Shown here: one piece after another, positions 46,051 to 58,823 of the stretch | How positions within the stretch are numbered: position 1 is the first letter of the stretch | Layout: the number at the start of each line of letters is the position of its first letter | Assembly: GCF_030272615.1 (NCBI RefSeq) | Contig: NC_081406.1 | Location: 117,994,847 to 118,058,846, forward strand | Direction: 5' to 3' | Length of the DNA: 64,000 bases | Source of the DNA: Cryptomeria japonica | Lineage: Eukaryota > Streptophyta > Pinopsida > Cupressales > Cupressaceae | Notes under the pieces: generated by a model | What the model saw: only the letters and a program-made list of their open reading frames with translations | Databases searched by the model: none | What the model was told of the DNA's origin: nothing | Translations under genes and position numbers: made by a program

Positions 46051-47565
46051 TGATAGTTCTGATACTTAATGTAAGTACAGATCCAATAGCCAACAAGATG
46101 AGAGGGGGGGAGGGTGAATCATACAAATTTAATCTTCCATAAAAACAACAGATTCAACCTCGGTAATATATACTTCAGTAATATAACCAAAACTGCTAAA
46201 CATGCAAACTCAAAAGCATATAAACATCATAATCTTCACAACACCAAATTTAACATGGAAACCCAAATAGGGAAAAACCACTGTGGGATTTCAGACCCAC
46301 TAAGAAATATACTCTTCTAGAGTATAATCGGTTAAAAGCAAATCCTGTTAAAGATTACAAACACATTGCAAGATGTGACCCGGTTAAGGGATTTCCCTCA
46401 GATCTATTAGGATCTTAAACTTGTTAGAAGTGACCTTGTTAAAGGATTTCAAACACTCAATCAGAAGTCACCTTGCTAGAGGGTTTTACAAATAAGACTA
46501 TTAAGTCCACTCGGTTAAGAGATTTTCTATCACTTCACAAAATAACAGTAATAAAAATCTATCTGCAACTTCACATCTAAAATGCTAAAGAAGATTCTTA
46601 TTTGATCAATACAATATAGGACTTATCTTGTCCATTTGAAGGGCTCTATACTTTGTTATTCAAACAGGGCTTCAAGCTTCTGTGCTCGGTAATCACTATG
46701 TAGCATCCATGTGCATACACTTGCCCGCATGCATTGTTTATCAACAGTTCCTTATTTATAAACAATTTGCCAACCACTTAATCTCCTTGATCACATATCC
46801 CATGATCAATCATAGCCATCAGATCTTCAAACTTGACTAGGTTCAATGTATCCTTCAATCTGAAAAATGTTTTACCTTGCCTTGGAACTTGCATACATTT
46901 CTTGGAACTTGTGCTAGGGAAATGCAGTTCAATCTGAGCTGTAGATCTTCCTGCCGATTTTCCTTTGCCATAGATTCTTTAACAAACTTCATGCACGACA
47001 TACCAATCATTTAATCAGTTCCAGCTCATCAGCTTCTTTCATTAAATAATGCATGTAATCATTTAATGCATTTTATTACTACTCGGTTGCAACTCGGTAA
47101 ATACTAAACTTCATTCGGTAGACATTCTGTCTTCATTAACCAATAGTGATAACCTTAGGGTTTACCAACTATGTTCCTTAGGGTTTACCAACTACGTTCT
47201 TTGCTTAGTAACATAGTATAGTATTAACCTTACAATCAATAACATATGTAGGATATCAAAACAATCTAATCATCATGATCTCATCATTGTCTAACTTGGT
47301 AATAGTTGCCCATTGAATAACTTATTCCTCCCCTTATTCATCATATTCTTTCTGTGTCTTTTACCGACATCTTTATACTCATCAAATCATACTTCTTAAG
47401 ATATGGCAACATCATACTGAATTAGAAAATCAATTTCTTGACATCAATGACAAAATAATAATATTAAGATAGTAAACATCCTTAGTCAGTTATATCCATA
47501 ATCATCAACAACCTTCTCAATATCCTTATTGTAACAATCTCCCTTTGTCTATTATAATGCCAACA
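46051..47565 (-). repeat. Copia-3 5' LTR
   Basis: 1515-bp LTR, starting TGTTGGCA on the minus strand (47565) and ending TATCA at 46051. It contains a 22-bp tandem duplication 'ccttagggtttaccaacta' near 47154 and 47176. Confidence 0.92.
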
Positions 47566-48900
47566 ACAGACAACTAAATTTGTCCATACCCAACCACACT
47601 TGGCCTTATCCCATTCTAGCCAATTAAATAAATATTTATTATTTATTTAATAATTCTTTATCTTAATCCACGACCTTTAATTAAATAAATTTATATTTAT
47701 TTGATTAAATTTATCCTTCACTCTTAATTAAATAAATGTACATTTATTTAATTAAAATTTAATTAAATTCATCCTTCACCCTTAATTAAATAAATTTATA
47801 CTTATTTTTAACCTTCACCATTAATTAAATAAATTTACATTTATTTTATTATGCCCAACATTGTCCTACAAATCCTCCCACTAAATAAATTTTTTAATTT
47901 CAACTTAATTAATTAATTTAAGCTAATTAACCCTCTTATCATTTTCCCTATTATTAAATTCATCCACTCATTCTCCCTCCCCATGTCACATCCTCCTAAC
48001 TTGCCCACTAGCATCCTAATCCCTCACTACCTCACCTAGTCCCCTCACTAATCATTTCTACATTTCTATTCTTACGAATGAGTCAAAAACATTCCATAAA
48101 TGTCTCTCCCATCTCACCTCCCAACCTTAAATGCCACCCAATTATGTCTATCCAAGGAATTTTGAATTCCTTGAATCTTCTCATGCCTTCTCTTCCCATG
48201 AAATTTTGAATTCCTTTTATCCTTTATTTTTCCAAGACTCCCTATTTCCAAGGAATTTTTAATTCCTTGTTTATCTTCCCAATATCTTTTGTCCCTCTTC
48301 CCCATGTTGTCAAGGAATGTGGAGTCAAAGAATGCCTATATGGCTAAATCTCTTGGATCTCCCACTTGTCCTCTCCTCTTACATTCAATCCTGACCCTTT
48401 ATCATCTTTTGATCTCCATCGTCCATTCCAAATTTGCAAATCTATAAATTGAGGCCTCTTCTCTCATTTTAATCATCTCTTCATATGATTTCCTAATAAT
48501 GTCCATTTCATCACTCAGTCATCCTTATCACGCTATCATGTTGTTGGATCAATGAGTAACCACATCCTACCCATCATCAACATATCAACATATTAATCAT
48601 TTTGAGGTTTGCATGTTCTTGTTTGAATAGACTAAGTTTATATGTGTATTCCCTTTATTACATTTGCATGCATTCATTTTGGTGAATTTGATGTGAATCA
48701 ATACTTCTAACGTGTTTTATTTTGTGTTTTTGAGACTTTTGAGCTTGCAAGTTAAAAGTCTTCTTTGAGGGGTCTTGAAAGTCGACTTTTACTAGTAGAC
48801 CTGAATCACAAAAATAATCTCACGATTGCATTTGAGACAGCCGAGAGATAATTTTTGACATATAATTTGTTATATTTTCCTAATTTACTACTAGCAAGTT
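47566..48900. repeat. AT-rich repeat region, possible solo LTR
   Basis: 'ttaattaaataaat' recurs about five times between 47620 and 47840, and 'ggaattttgaattcctt' type text recurs three times between 48155 and 48265. No coding potential. The texture resembles an LTR of another element family, but I could not place TG/CA ends or a TSD. Confidence 0.45.
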
Positions 48901-49500
48901 GTAGGAAGTATACACAACAAATATATATTTCTTCCTTTTTTTTTTAATCGTTTTATTTTTGACATAAATTTGCTCCATAGTTTGCCCAAAAAAGAAATTT
49001 AAAAATAAAACTAAAAAATACACAAAGTTATTTTAAGAATTTGTTTGTTTTTCTAAGTACATATATATACACCCGCATACACCTATGCAATATATTACTA
49101 CTGTGAAGAGAGGTTTTAAAGTCAATGGACTACATAGTGCACAGGCTGCATAAAGAGACGCAAGGCTTTGTTCATTTTAAATAAACAATAAACAAAACAA
49201 AATATCCTTTCCACTTTTTCTATTTTATTTGAAATCCACTTCTTTCAAAATAATAATGTTGTTTGCCGTTTTGATTTTAATGAAGATTTTATAAGTTTGC
49301 TTTTTATATGTCGATGAGGTATAAATAGTCTACGAATTAACCAACATAGTTTGTTCATTTCCATTTGATACATGGCTTATTATTTTAAGTGGTTATAATA
49401 TGCAACTTATTCATTTATGAGTGGTCCCAATTTTATATGCTTTCATTCTAATTTTCATTTACTTTAGCTTTTAATTTTTAATATGCTTTTTAAAAAAATT
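48901..49500. other. AT-rich intergenic DNA
   Basis: No gene or element boundary recognised. Confidence 0.5.
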
Positions 49501-49504
49501 TGCA

Positions 49505-49604
49505 GCTTAGCCCTTGGTCATATGGATGACTAGGGACAAAGCTAAATAGACACCCAAAACCTTCATTTAAGCTCCTCGTCACATGGGTGACCAAGGGCTC
49601 GAGC
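49505..49604. repeat. 100-nt imperfect hairpin
   Basis: Arms 49505-49530 and 49578-49604 pair, with a perfect 12-bp core AGCCCTTGGTCA / TGACCAAGGGCT and partial pairing on both sides, around a 47-nt loop. Confidence 0.7.
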
Positions 49605-49778
49605 TTTAGGTGCTTAAAATTGGCCATCTCTTCTTTGCAAATCCATAAAGAAGTTGTCTCACGGAAAAGGGGCATATCTTTTGTATATCAACTCAGTTTT
49701 TCATTTCTAAAATGTGTTGGAAAGTTGACTTAGAGATCTAGGATATTATATAAACTAATTTTCTAAATTTTGCTCCAG

Positions 49779-50095
49779 TCCAAGGGGTTGAGCTTAGTTG
49801 GTTAAAGAATTGAGTTCTCAATGTAGCAACCCAACTTCAACTCCCATGAGGGACACCTTTGTTTATATTTCTAAGTTGTGACTCTTGGTCTTCCATTGGT
49901 TGTATTTGTCACATTGTTTAAAGTGGATTTCTAAGTTGTGACCCTTGGTCTTCCAATCATTGTTTCTAGTTTGGTGCTTGAAAGGAGCTAGTATTTGTAA
50001 TAAGTTTGCTCAAAAGGAGCTAGTATTTGTAATAAGTTTGTAACATGGATGCTCGAATGAGCAAAAATGAGCTTTGTGATACTATGATACTTAAT
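49779..50095 (+). mobile_element. tRNA-derived SINE candidate
   Basis: A pol III A-box-like GAGCTTAGTTGG (49790-49801) and a B-box-like CTTCAACTCC (49835-49844) are about 45 bp apart, and a short A-run ends the unit near 50097. The body carries two tandem duplications (about 49867/49927 and 49980/50012). No clear TSD was found. Confidence 0.45.
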
Positions 50096-51489
50096 ACAAA
50101 AAAATTCTCCTCCAAAGATCAGGTGCACATTTTCAAAGTCAAACTTTCTTTTTGGACTTCAAATGTTCATAACTTTGTCATATAAAATCGTTTTCGAACA
50201 ATTTATTTTTTACTTGTACTTCATCAACCCCTTGTTGATAGATGACTGAGATTAGAATAATGCTTAATCAAAATATATGCTAACATTAATGTATATATGA
50301 CCCATAGCTTGCTGAAATTTCCTCTCCAAAGATGATCTCAAAAAAATATATCTGAACATTCTCCCTTGTTGATTTTGAAGTAGTAGTAAGTTTGTCTAAT
50401 TGTAGATTGTCGATGTTTTGGAGAGCGTTTAGTGGAGAAAAATAAATGTTGGTGCCTTTTGGGGCTCCATCTTGATCTCTTAGTTGTTCATCTTCACGGT
50501 TGCTCACAACACTACTAACACCAACTTCCACAATCAACATCTATTTGAGATTACAAAACTGCCACTCTTAAGGAATGCACTTGAGACTTGTTCACAATCT
50601 TCAAATCCATAGGCATTTTTTTCAACAATCTTTTGACCACTGCAACCAAATGATGATGGACAAGAATTTTAAACACTTCTTTATGTCTTTTATTCCATGA
50701 AAAAAAAAAAAAAAAAAAAAAAAAAACTCCTTCCCATATAACAAACACATGAAACAAAATTACCATTTATTTCATTTCCTTTCTCTTTGCATTTCGAATG
50801 ACACACCTCCTCTATTATCTAATGTACTGTCTATTTCTCCATTTCCATTCAAACAATTTCCACACTTAGATGCCTATGCTCGTTATGGCTTTGATATAAA
50901 ATACTTGACGATTTATTTGACAAATAGAAAGGAGAAATATAACTATGCATAACCTACATAACCGTTGACTATATGATTGAGTATTAACAATGTAATGCTA
51001 TGCTAACAGTACACTTTACGAATCATAGAAAAGATCGCGATTTGAGGTTAAAGTGTAGGATTAAATTGTAGCAATTATGAAATCTCACGACTTTTCTTTT
51101 CTAATCTTAAAAAATATGGATGATTATAAAATTTTAAGGCATATCCGTCTAAAGTAAATACCAAAATCCTCTTAAGCATAACTACGGAACTACTAATGTC
51201 AAATTCATAAATCTGTATCAAGACATGCCCGAAGTCCAATTTTATTGATGTCTCACAAGTTCAAACATCAAGGAAGAATCGCTTGATACATGGTTTTGTG
51301 ATGGTTTTTCTATAGCCTAGACTCCTTCAACTTGATTACTAACTTAGTTTACTTGTATTTATTATTTGTGCGCATCCCATTGGGATGATATCAGTAGAGG
51401 TGATAAAACTAGTTTATTAAAATTCCCACCTACCCACACCGTGGCAAGGACCACTTGTTAACAAGTGGAAAAACACCAAAGCACAAATA
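50096..51489. other. Intergenic, with a 27-nt A run and two motif-free frames
   Basis: An A27 run at 50700-50726 may be the tail of an unrecognised + strand retroposon or a simple repeat. Minus-strand frames 50286-50540 and 50551-50766 look non-random (EDEQLRDQDGAPKGTN) but match nothing I know. Confidence 0.4.
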
Positions 51490-52470
51490 ACACAAAAGGT
51501 GAAAAACATGGTTGAGAAGTTTAGAGTAGTTAATTAGTTAAAACGAAATACAAATATTAAAATAAGATATTTGTAAGATTTTTAATTTAGAGAAGAACAA
51601 TATATTAAGGAAGGGGTTCACCTATCGCTTATGTTCCAATAACTAGTCATTCATTACTCAATCAAATCTTCAATTATTAACTGTAAAAAACAAAAGAAAT
51701 GACAATTAAAAGTCTTGATAAACAATTTCTGGATTCCTATCACTTATGTTCCAATAACTAGTCATTCATTACTCAATCAAATCTTCAATTATTAACTGTA
51801 AAAAACAAAAGAAATGAAAATTAAAAGTCTTGATAAGCAATTTCTGGATTTGATTGTGTACAAGTTTTTTAATCATCAAATCCATAACTTGTTTATCATG
51901 ATTATGGATTGTGGAAATCTAATAGAATAATTAAAGGTCCATTAAGATATTTCAAACATACCAACAACCACCCACTTGTACCTCTAGTAGTTAAATTTTG
52001 TGCATAAATATTGGTGAAAACAATTATTAGAAGAAAAAGTATCGGTTCTTAAAAGAATATGTATTGGATTAGTTGTGCAAATTTTTGAGGTGGTTGTAGT
52101 GCGCGTGGTTATTGGGGCAACTTTAAGTAGGTATCAATCAACAAGCCTAAATGACAATTTGACAATTTTTTTACCTTTATATACCTAACGAATCATCCAA
52201 CATTATTTGTAACTACACAAAAGCCAAACCAATAGCTATAAACAGTTAAGTCACATATGAAGACAACAAAAAATGTCGTCAAAATCTAATATACCATATA
52301 TAAATGTATAAAATTAACTATAATAATATTAATACCCTTCCCCTAAATGTCTCTTAACTAAAAATAAATTCCAAAGATACAAAATGTTTGCCCCAAAGGA
52401 ACGAGATACTGCTTACCACAAGCGCTATAAATAAAAGAAATACCAATAAGAATTACCGAAGCATGATTCA
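51490..52470. repeat. Duplicated flank block B, copy 2, with a 115-bp tandem duplication
   Basis: Aligns at both ends with 19430-19860. Within it, 51621-51735 is repeated at 51736-51850 with only about three differences, so this duplication is recent compared with the block itself. Confidence 0.75.
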
Positions 52471-53047
52471 AACTACGCTTCAAGCACCATAACTTCAACA
52501 TGATATTTATGTAAACTTTGAAGGGTGATCAAGGATGGTGATAGAGAAAGTGTGACTATCAAGAGCAGCTCATGCATTGATGGAAAAATCTTATAAAAGG
52601 ACAAAACAAATCTGAAAACCTAAGTGCATCCAAATTCATAGCATTGGAGTCCAATCAAAACATAATGAAGATAATATAGGATTTTTTTTAGCGATGTTAC
52701 TCATAAAAATCAATATACAAGGGAATTGAGGATATATTTTTCAGTGATATTAGATGTGAGATCACTTTTAGTATACAAAGCAATAAAGTATATTTTTATA
52801 ACGGATATTAGACACAAGAAAACTTTCCAGTAACTTCAATATGATTGTCTGACGGACTAAAATTGTTTTTATATGTGACACAAGTTTGATGGTGCATTGT
52901 GGACTGACAAATCTACTTAAAAGAAAGCCTAAGCTAATTATACACTATGAGATAATTTTGAATGCTTGAGGCACAGTAATTAGCTATCAAATCATTTGAA
53001 TATTGACTGTAAATCAAGTCACGGCTGAATCTTCCCGAACTTAGGGT
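52471..53047. other. 3' flank of RLK-3
   Basis: Non-coding; 52940-53047 aligns with the 3' flank of RLK-1 (5440-5570). Confidence 0.55.
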
Positions 53048-53894
53048 CTACGATGCCGCTTCGATTTCAATGGAGGAATATTCTTCACTCGTCGGAAATG
53101 GTGCCCGTGGCAGCTGGGCGCTGAATGGAGTTGGAGGATTTCGTATGTCAGCATCTCCTTCCAACATTTGAAGCACCCTCATCATTGATAGTCTGTCCGT
53201 CGAATTGTACTTAATACACCACAGACCTACTTTTTCTAGACAGACTCCTTGCCTTCGTCTAGTCTACTCCACTGAATTCTCTGTCTCTCAACCTTGTCCT
53301 CAACTCTCCATTCTCTATCAATTTAAATGCCCACTCTGTAAAATAGAATTGGCTTGAGTGGCTCAGCTGTACATCAACATTCTTTCTTCCTCCCACCATC
53401 TCCAATAACATCATGCCAAAACTGGAAACATTTGATTTGTCTGTTACAAGCCCCAAATTTCAAGACCACACCTCTGGCGATACCTATGCTGGTGTACCTC
53501 TTGCTGCCATCATTGATACGTGGTCATCTCTCCTTCCAAATACTTTGCCATCCAAAATCAATTGTTTTGGCTGTAAACTCCTCGTCCAGTAATATATCAT
53601 GTTGTTTTATGTCAAAGTGAATGATGCATTTGTGACAGTCATTGTGAAGATATGCAACTCCGTGAGTAGCCCCAAAGCAATTGAATACAATTGATTCCAA
53701 TTTAGAACTTGATTTTTTTCTTTTCTTGCAAGTATAAACTTGTCAAGAGATCTGTTTTCCATGTACTTATACACGAGTGTGCTAGTATGTCCTTCCAAAC
53801 AATACCCTATCAAACGAACCAAATGAAAGTGATGAATCATTCCTATAGTCACCACTTCATTCATGAGCTGAGTATCACTTTGTCGTGATTGATC

Positions 53895-54340
53895 TGTAAG
53901 ATTATGACAACAAGAAAAAAAAAAAAAAAGATTGTTTTCACAATCTTTCTCTTGTTTTAGAAACAAATAGTTTTTTACTTTCTAAAGGATTTTTCCAATT
54001 CCTTCAATAGGAATAAATCGAGTTTTATTCTATGTTGAGAGGTTGTTGTTATCTTGAAAAGGTTATAAATATTTGTTCTCTTGAAGGCATTATTATTATG
54101 TTTTATAAGAGAAATATTGCAGCAGCCGTGAAGCTTGTAGATGTAATTGTTTTTCCCGAGCAATAAGATTACCAATACTTGTCCCGTGGATGTTTCCTTG
54201 GCATATTGTCAAGGTTTTACCATGTAAATCTGTGCATTCTCATTTTTTGTGTTATTCTTCTTTATTTTTCACTACGTCTTTGCATCTAATTTGTGCTGTA
54301 ATTTTATTGTTTCTGGGTTAACGCTTCTGCATTCATAACA
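53895..54340 (+). repeat. Copia-4 5' LTR
   Basis: 446-bp LTR with an A15 run near its start; followed after two bases by the primer-binding site. Confidence 0.92.
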
Positions 54341-54342
54341 AG

Positions 54343-54354
54343 TGGTATTAGAGC
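54343..54354 (+). other. Copia-4 primer-binding site
   Basis: TGGTATTAGAGC, the same one-base variant of the initiator tRNA-Met site as in copia-1. Confidence 0.9.
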
Positions 54355-54409
54355 AATTTGTTTTGCAGTGACCATGTTAGAATTTGGTGTTGATTTTGCA
54401 ACATCAAAT

Positions 54410-57400
54410 GATGAAGGTTTTGAATACAAGATTCGAGGTGGACAAATTTAATGGAAAGAATAATTTTGAGCTTTGAAAACTTAAAATGTGTGATTTTTTA
54501 GTGCAGCAAGATTTGCACAAATCATTGGTAGGAAAATCAAAGAAACCTACAAATATATCTGATGAGGACGGGGAAGATCTAGATATGAGAGCTCTTAGCA
54601 CAATTCGGTTGTGTTTGGTGGATGAGGTTATTTTCAATATTGTTGAAGAGGAAACAACAACAGGCTTATGGAGCAGAATGGAGAGTCTTTACATGAAAAA
54701 ATCCTTGACAAGTTAGATTTAATTGAAGAGACAATTGTATAGTTTGTGAATGAAGGAAGGTATAAATTTTTTTGATCATTTAAATGTTTCCAATACTCTA
54801 ATTGGTCAATTAGATAGTATGGATGCGAAAATCAAAGATGAAGACAATGCAGTAACACTGGTGTGTTCTTTGCCTGAATCTTGGAATCACTTAGTCACTT
54901 CTATTAGCTTTAGCACAACTAACACCCTTGAATTTGATTCTATTGTGGGAGCTTTGTTTTCTGAAGAGGTGTGCAAGAAGTCTACTACAAAAACTTCCAC
55001 ACTGAAAGAAATGGTGGCTAGAGGTTGATCCATAGAAAAAGGGGGAAATTCGAGAGGTACATCTAGATCCAAGTCAAGAGGCAAAAAGGGTAAGGGAAAA
55101 TGTTGATATTGCGGTAGATCGGGGCATCTCAAGAAAGATTTTTGGAAGAGGAAAGATGATGAAGATGGATCGAAAAAGGAAGAAAAATCTATTGAGATAG
55201 GTTCAGGTATAGTTAATGAAGTATTATCTGTTTGTAATATCTTACAACATCAAGATGAATAGATATTCAATTCTGGTGCTTTTGATCACATGTGTCCACA
55301 TAGGAATTGGTTTTTTGATTACCAATCTATTGATGGTGGTGTTGTTCTTATTGGAAATAATTCTTCTTGTAAGACTATTGGGATTGAGAGTATTAGAATT
55401 AAGATGTTTGATGGTGTTGTAAAGACATTAACAAGGGTAAGACATGTGCTAGAACTTAAAAAATTATTATTTTCCTTGGGTGTTTTGGATTCTCATTGTT
55501 ATAAATTCTCATTTCAAGGTGGAGTACTTAAAGTGTCAAAGGGAATTTTAGTGGTTATGAAGGCTATAAAAGTTGGAAACTTTTATAGGTTGGAAGGAAA
55601 TACTGAGATAAATGAGGCAACTATGGTATCTAAGGAAGTAGATGAATCTACTCATTTATGGCATCAACAAATGGCTCGTATGAGTTAGAAAGGGTTAAAG
55701 GTACTGGTAACCCATAAGTTACTTCCAGATTTAAAAACTTTGAATTTGAATTTTTGCAAGCATTGTGCCTTTGGAAAGCAATGTAGACAAAAGTTTAAAT
55801 CAGGTAGTCACATAAGTAAAGGTTTTTTTAGACTACATCCATTCAGATGTTTCGGGTCCATCCCTACTGTTTCGTTTGGAGGAGCATCATATTTTGTAAC
55901 ATTTATAGATGACTACTCTAGGAAAGTGTGGATCTATTTTATTAAAAGTAAAGTTGACATGTTTAGTGTATTTAAGCAGTTTAAAGTTATAGTCAAAAAG
56001 AGTACCAACAGATCAATCAAATGTTTAAGAACAGATAATGGAGGTGAGTTCACATCTTTGGATTTTGAAAATTATTGCAAGGAAGTTGGGATCATGAGGC
56101 ATACAACCACAATTTACACTCAACAAAATGGTGTTGCAGAACACATGAATAGGACTCTTCTAGAGAGAAAGGAGCATGCTCAATAATGCCAAATTGCAGC
56201 AAGAGTTGTGGGTAGAAGCGGTTAATACAACATGCTATTTGATAAAATGGTAACCATTCATTGCAATTGATTCTACGATTCTTGAAGAGGTATGGACAAG
56301 TTGTTCTTGTGATTATTCAGATCTAAAATTTTTTGGTCGTGATGCTTATGCTCTTGTTTCCAAAGATCAACTTTCTAAATTAGACCCCAAATCTAAGAAA
56401 TACTCCTTTGTTGGTTATGGTGATGGAGTTAAGGGATATAGATTGTGGGATCCTACAACCCATAAAATCCTCATTAGTAGAGATATAGTATTTGATGAAT
56501 CTTCTCTAACAAAATCAGATATTGTAGAAGTTGATTTGGAATAGGAACAAGTACCACATCATCAACAAGTTCAATTGGAAATTCAATCATTTGCAGATAA
56601 GAAAGAACCAGAAGAACTCTCTTAAGATGAAGGTGTAGATTTGGAAGACATATTGAAATTGTGGAAACACCACATCCATCTCTAAGGAGATCTACATGAG
56701 TCAAAATTCCTCCTAAAATGTATGATGATTTCATTTCATCTATTTCTTTGATTTTTAATGATGGAGAACCAAGTTGTATCAAGAAGCAATGAATGGCATT
56801 GAAAATGCTAAATGGAAAACAACAATGAAAGAAGAAATGGATGCCTTGGAAAAGAATAAGACATGAGACTTAGTAAAATTTCGAAAGGGAAGGAAATTTG
56901 TAGGTTGCAAATGGGTCTACAAATTGAAGTAGGGTATTGATGATAAAGCTATAAGGTACAAGGCAAGGTTGGTATCAAAAGGATATTCTCAAAAAGAAGG
57001 TACTAACTTTCATTAGGTTTTTTCACCAGTTGTTAAGATTATTTCTATCTGGGTTGTGTTAGCATTAGTTGCATTACTTGATCTTGAGTTAGAACAACTA
57101 GATGTTAAAACAACATTTTTACATGGAGATTTGGATGAGGAGATATATATGGAACAACCAGAAGGGTTTGTTCAAGATTGCAATAGGAAATTTGTTTGCA
57201 AGCTCAAGAAGTCATTGTATGGCCTAAAACAGTCACCCAGGTAATGGTACAAGAAATTTGATTCCTTCATGATGAGCCAAGACTTTCTAAGAAGTGGGTA
57301 TGACCATTGTGTTTACTTTAAAAGTTTGGAAAATCATTTGTTCATTATCTTAGTGTTATATTTTGATGATATGCTTGTAACATGTAAAAGCATGGCTGAA

Positions 57401-58320
57401 ATTAATAAGTTAAAGGCTCAGTTGGCTAAGACTTTGATATGAAGGATCTAGGAGCAACAAAAAAATTTTTGGGCATTGAGATATACAGAGACAGGGAACA
57501 TGGTAAGATTTGGTTATAACAACAAAAGTATGTGGAGAAGATTCTCATAAGGTTCAGTATGCAAAAGGTGAAATTTGTAAATATCCCTTTAGCTTCTGAA
57601 TTTAAGATTTCTTCAAGTTTATGTCCTAGTACTATAGAAGTAAAGGATGATGTGTCTCATATACCATATGCTAATGTAGTATGATGTTTAATGTATGTGA
57701 TGGTATGTACAAGACCGGATATTTCACATGCGATTCGTGTTGTCAGTAAATACATGGCAAATCCAAGTAAAGAGCATTGGGCAACAGTGAAATTGGTGCT
57801 TCGGTATCTTAGAGGCACAAGTAATTATTATATCACCTATAATGGTTGTAGTAGTTCAATGTGTGGCTATGTTGATTTTGATTTTGCAAGTGATTTGGAC
57901 AAAATGAGATCTACATCAGGTTATGTCTTTACTCTTGGAGGTGGAGCAATTAGTTGGATGCCAAAGCTTCAAGAAATAGTTGCTTTGTCCACAACTAAGA
58001 CAGAATATATGGTTGTCTCACATGCATTTAAAGAGACAATTTGGTTGAAAGGTTTTTTGGGTGAGTTTGGAAAAGTGTAGGACAATGTTATTGTATTATG
58101 TGATAGTCAAAGTGCTATCCATTTGGCTAAAAATCCAACTTATCATAGTAGAACCAAGCATATTGAAATCAAGTACCATTTAATAATATAGGTTATTGAA
58201 GGAGGTGGAGTAACCGTTGAAAAAGTTCGTACACCTAAAAATTGTGTAGACATGTTTACTAAACTAGTGTTGGTGGAGAAGCTGAAGTGGAGTGTGGCTT
58301 CTCTTGGTTTGCAAAAGGGG
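54410..58320 (+). pseudogene. Copia-4 gag-pol remnant, heavily broken
   Basis: Gag from about 54410 (TRFEVDKFNGKNNFEL, then DFLVQQDLHKSLVGKSKKP), a knuckle with a stop inside it (about 55100), protease-region text FDYQSIDGGVV, pre-integrase THLWHQQMARMS, integrase YFVTFIDDYSRKVWIY and RTDNGGEFTS (about 55885-56060), reverse transcriptase DVKTTFLHGDLDEEIYMEQP (about 57100) with YFDD in place of YVDD (about 57360), and RNase H RSTSGYVFTLGGGAISWM (about 57910). At least four frameshifts and more than ten stops. The order and the RFEV.KF gag start match the tobacco TNT1-94 group. Confidence 0.92.
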
Positions 58321-58371
58321 TGATGCATGGGCTTGGAAAAGTATTAGGTAAATTGTTGTCAAGGTGGATAT

Positions 58372-58823
58372 TGTAAGATTATGACAACAAGAAAAATAGA
58401 AAAAACAAGATATTGAAAACAATCTTTCTCTATTTTAAAAAAAAAAAAAAGTTTTTTTACTTTTGAAAGGATTTTTCCAATTTATTTGAAAGAATAAATT
58501 GAGTTTTATTCTATTTTGAGAGATTGTTGTTATCTTCAAAAGGTTATAAATATTTGTTCTCTTGAAATCATTATTATTATGTTTTATAAGAGAAATATTG
58601 TAGCAGCTATGAAGCTTGCAGTTGTAATTATTTTCCTAAGCAATAAGATTACCAATACTTGCCCTATGGATGTTTCCTTGACATATTGTCAAGGTTTTAC
58701 CACGTAAATCTATGCAATCTCATTTGTTCTTTTATTCTTCTTTATTTTTCACTACTTCTTTGCATCTAATTTGTACTGTAATTTTATTGTCTCTGGGTTA
58801 ATGCTTCCACATTCTTCATAACA
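58372..58823 (+). repeat. Copia-4 3' LTR
   Basis: 452-bp copy preceded by 'gtcaaggtggatat' (polypurine-like) and followed by TSD TGATC. Confidence 0.92.

Larger units (their letters stand above)
39927..47565 (-). mobile_element. Copia-3: Ty1/copia retrotransposon with about 1.5-kb LTRs
   Basis: LTRs at 46051-47565 (5', 1515 bp) and 39927-41419 (3', 1493 bp). The primer-binding site complement GCTCTGATACCA lies at 46037-46048 and the polypurine tract (CAAAGGGGAAGAT on the minus strand) at about 41420-41433. The coding order gag, zinc knuckle, protease, integrase, RT, RNase H is complete. LTRs look about 94-96% identical by eye; the 5' LTR has an extra 22-bp tandem unit near 47154-47200. The 5-bp flanks, GTATA (39922-39926) and ACAGA (47566-47570), do not match. 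Confidence 0.95.
53895..58823 (+). mobile_element. Copia-4: TNT1-like Ty1/copia element, TSD TGATC
   Basis: LTRs 53895-54340 and 58372-58823 begin TGTAAGATTATGACAAC and end CATAACA. TSD TGATC at 53890-53894 and 58824-58828. Primer-binding site TGGTATTAGAGC at 54343-54354. LTRs are about 88-90% identical by eye, so the insertion is older than copia-1 and copia-3. It lies inside the RLK-3 kinase exon in the opposite direction. Confidence 0.95.

Noticed and set aside
50286-50766. Possible small minus-strand gene
   Set aside because: Composition looks protein-like in part, but there are no start context, domain or paralogue; recorded only as an unassigned stretch.
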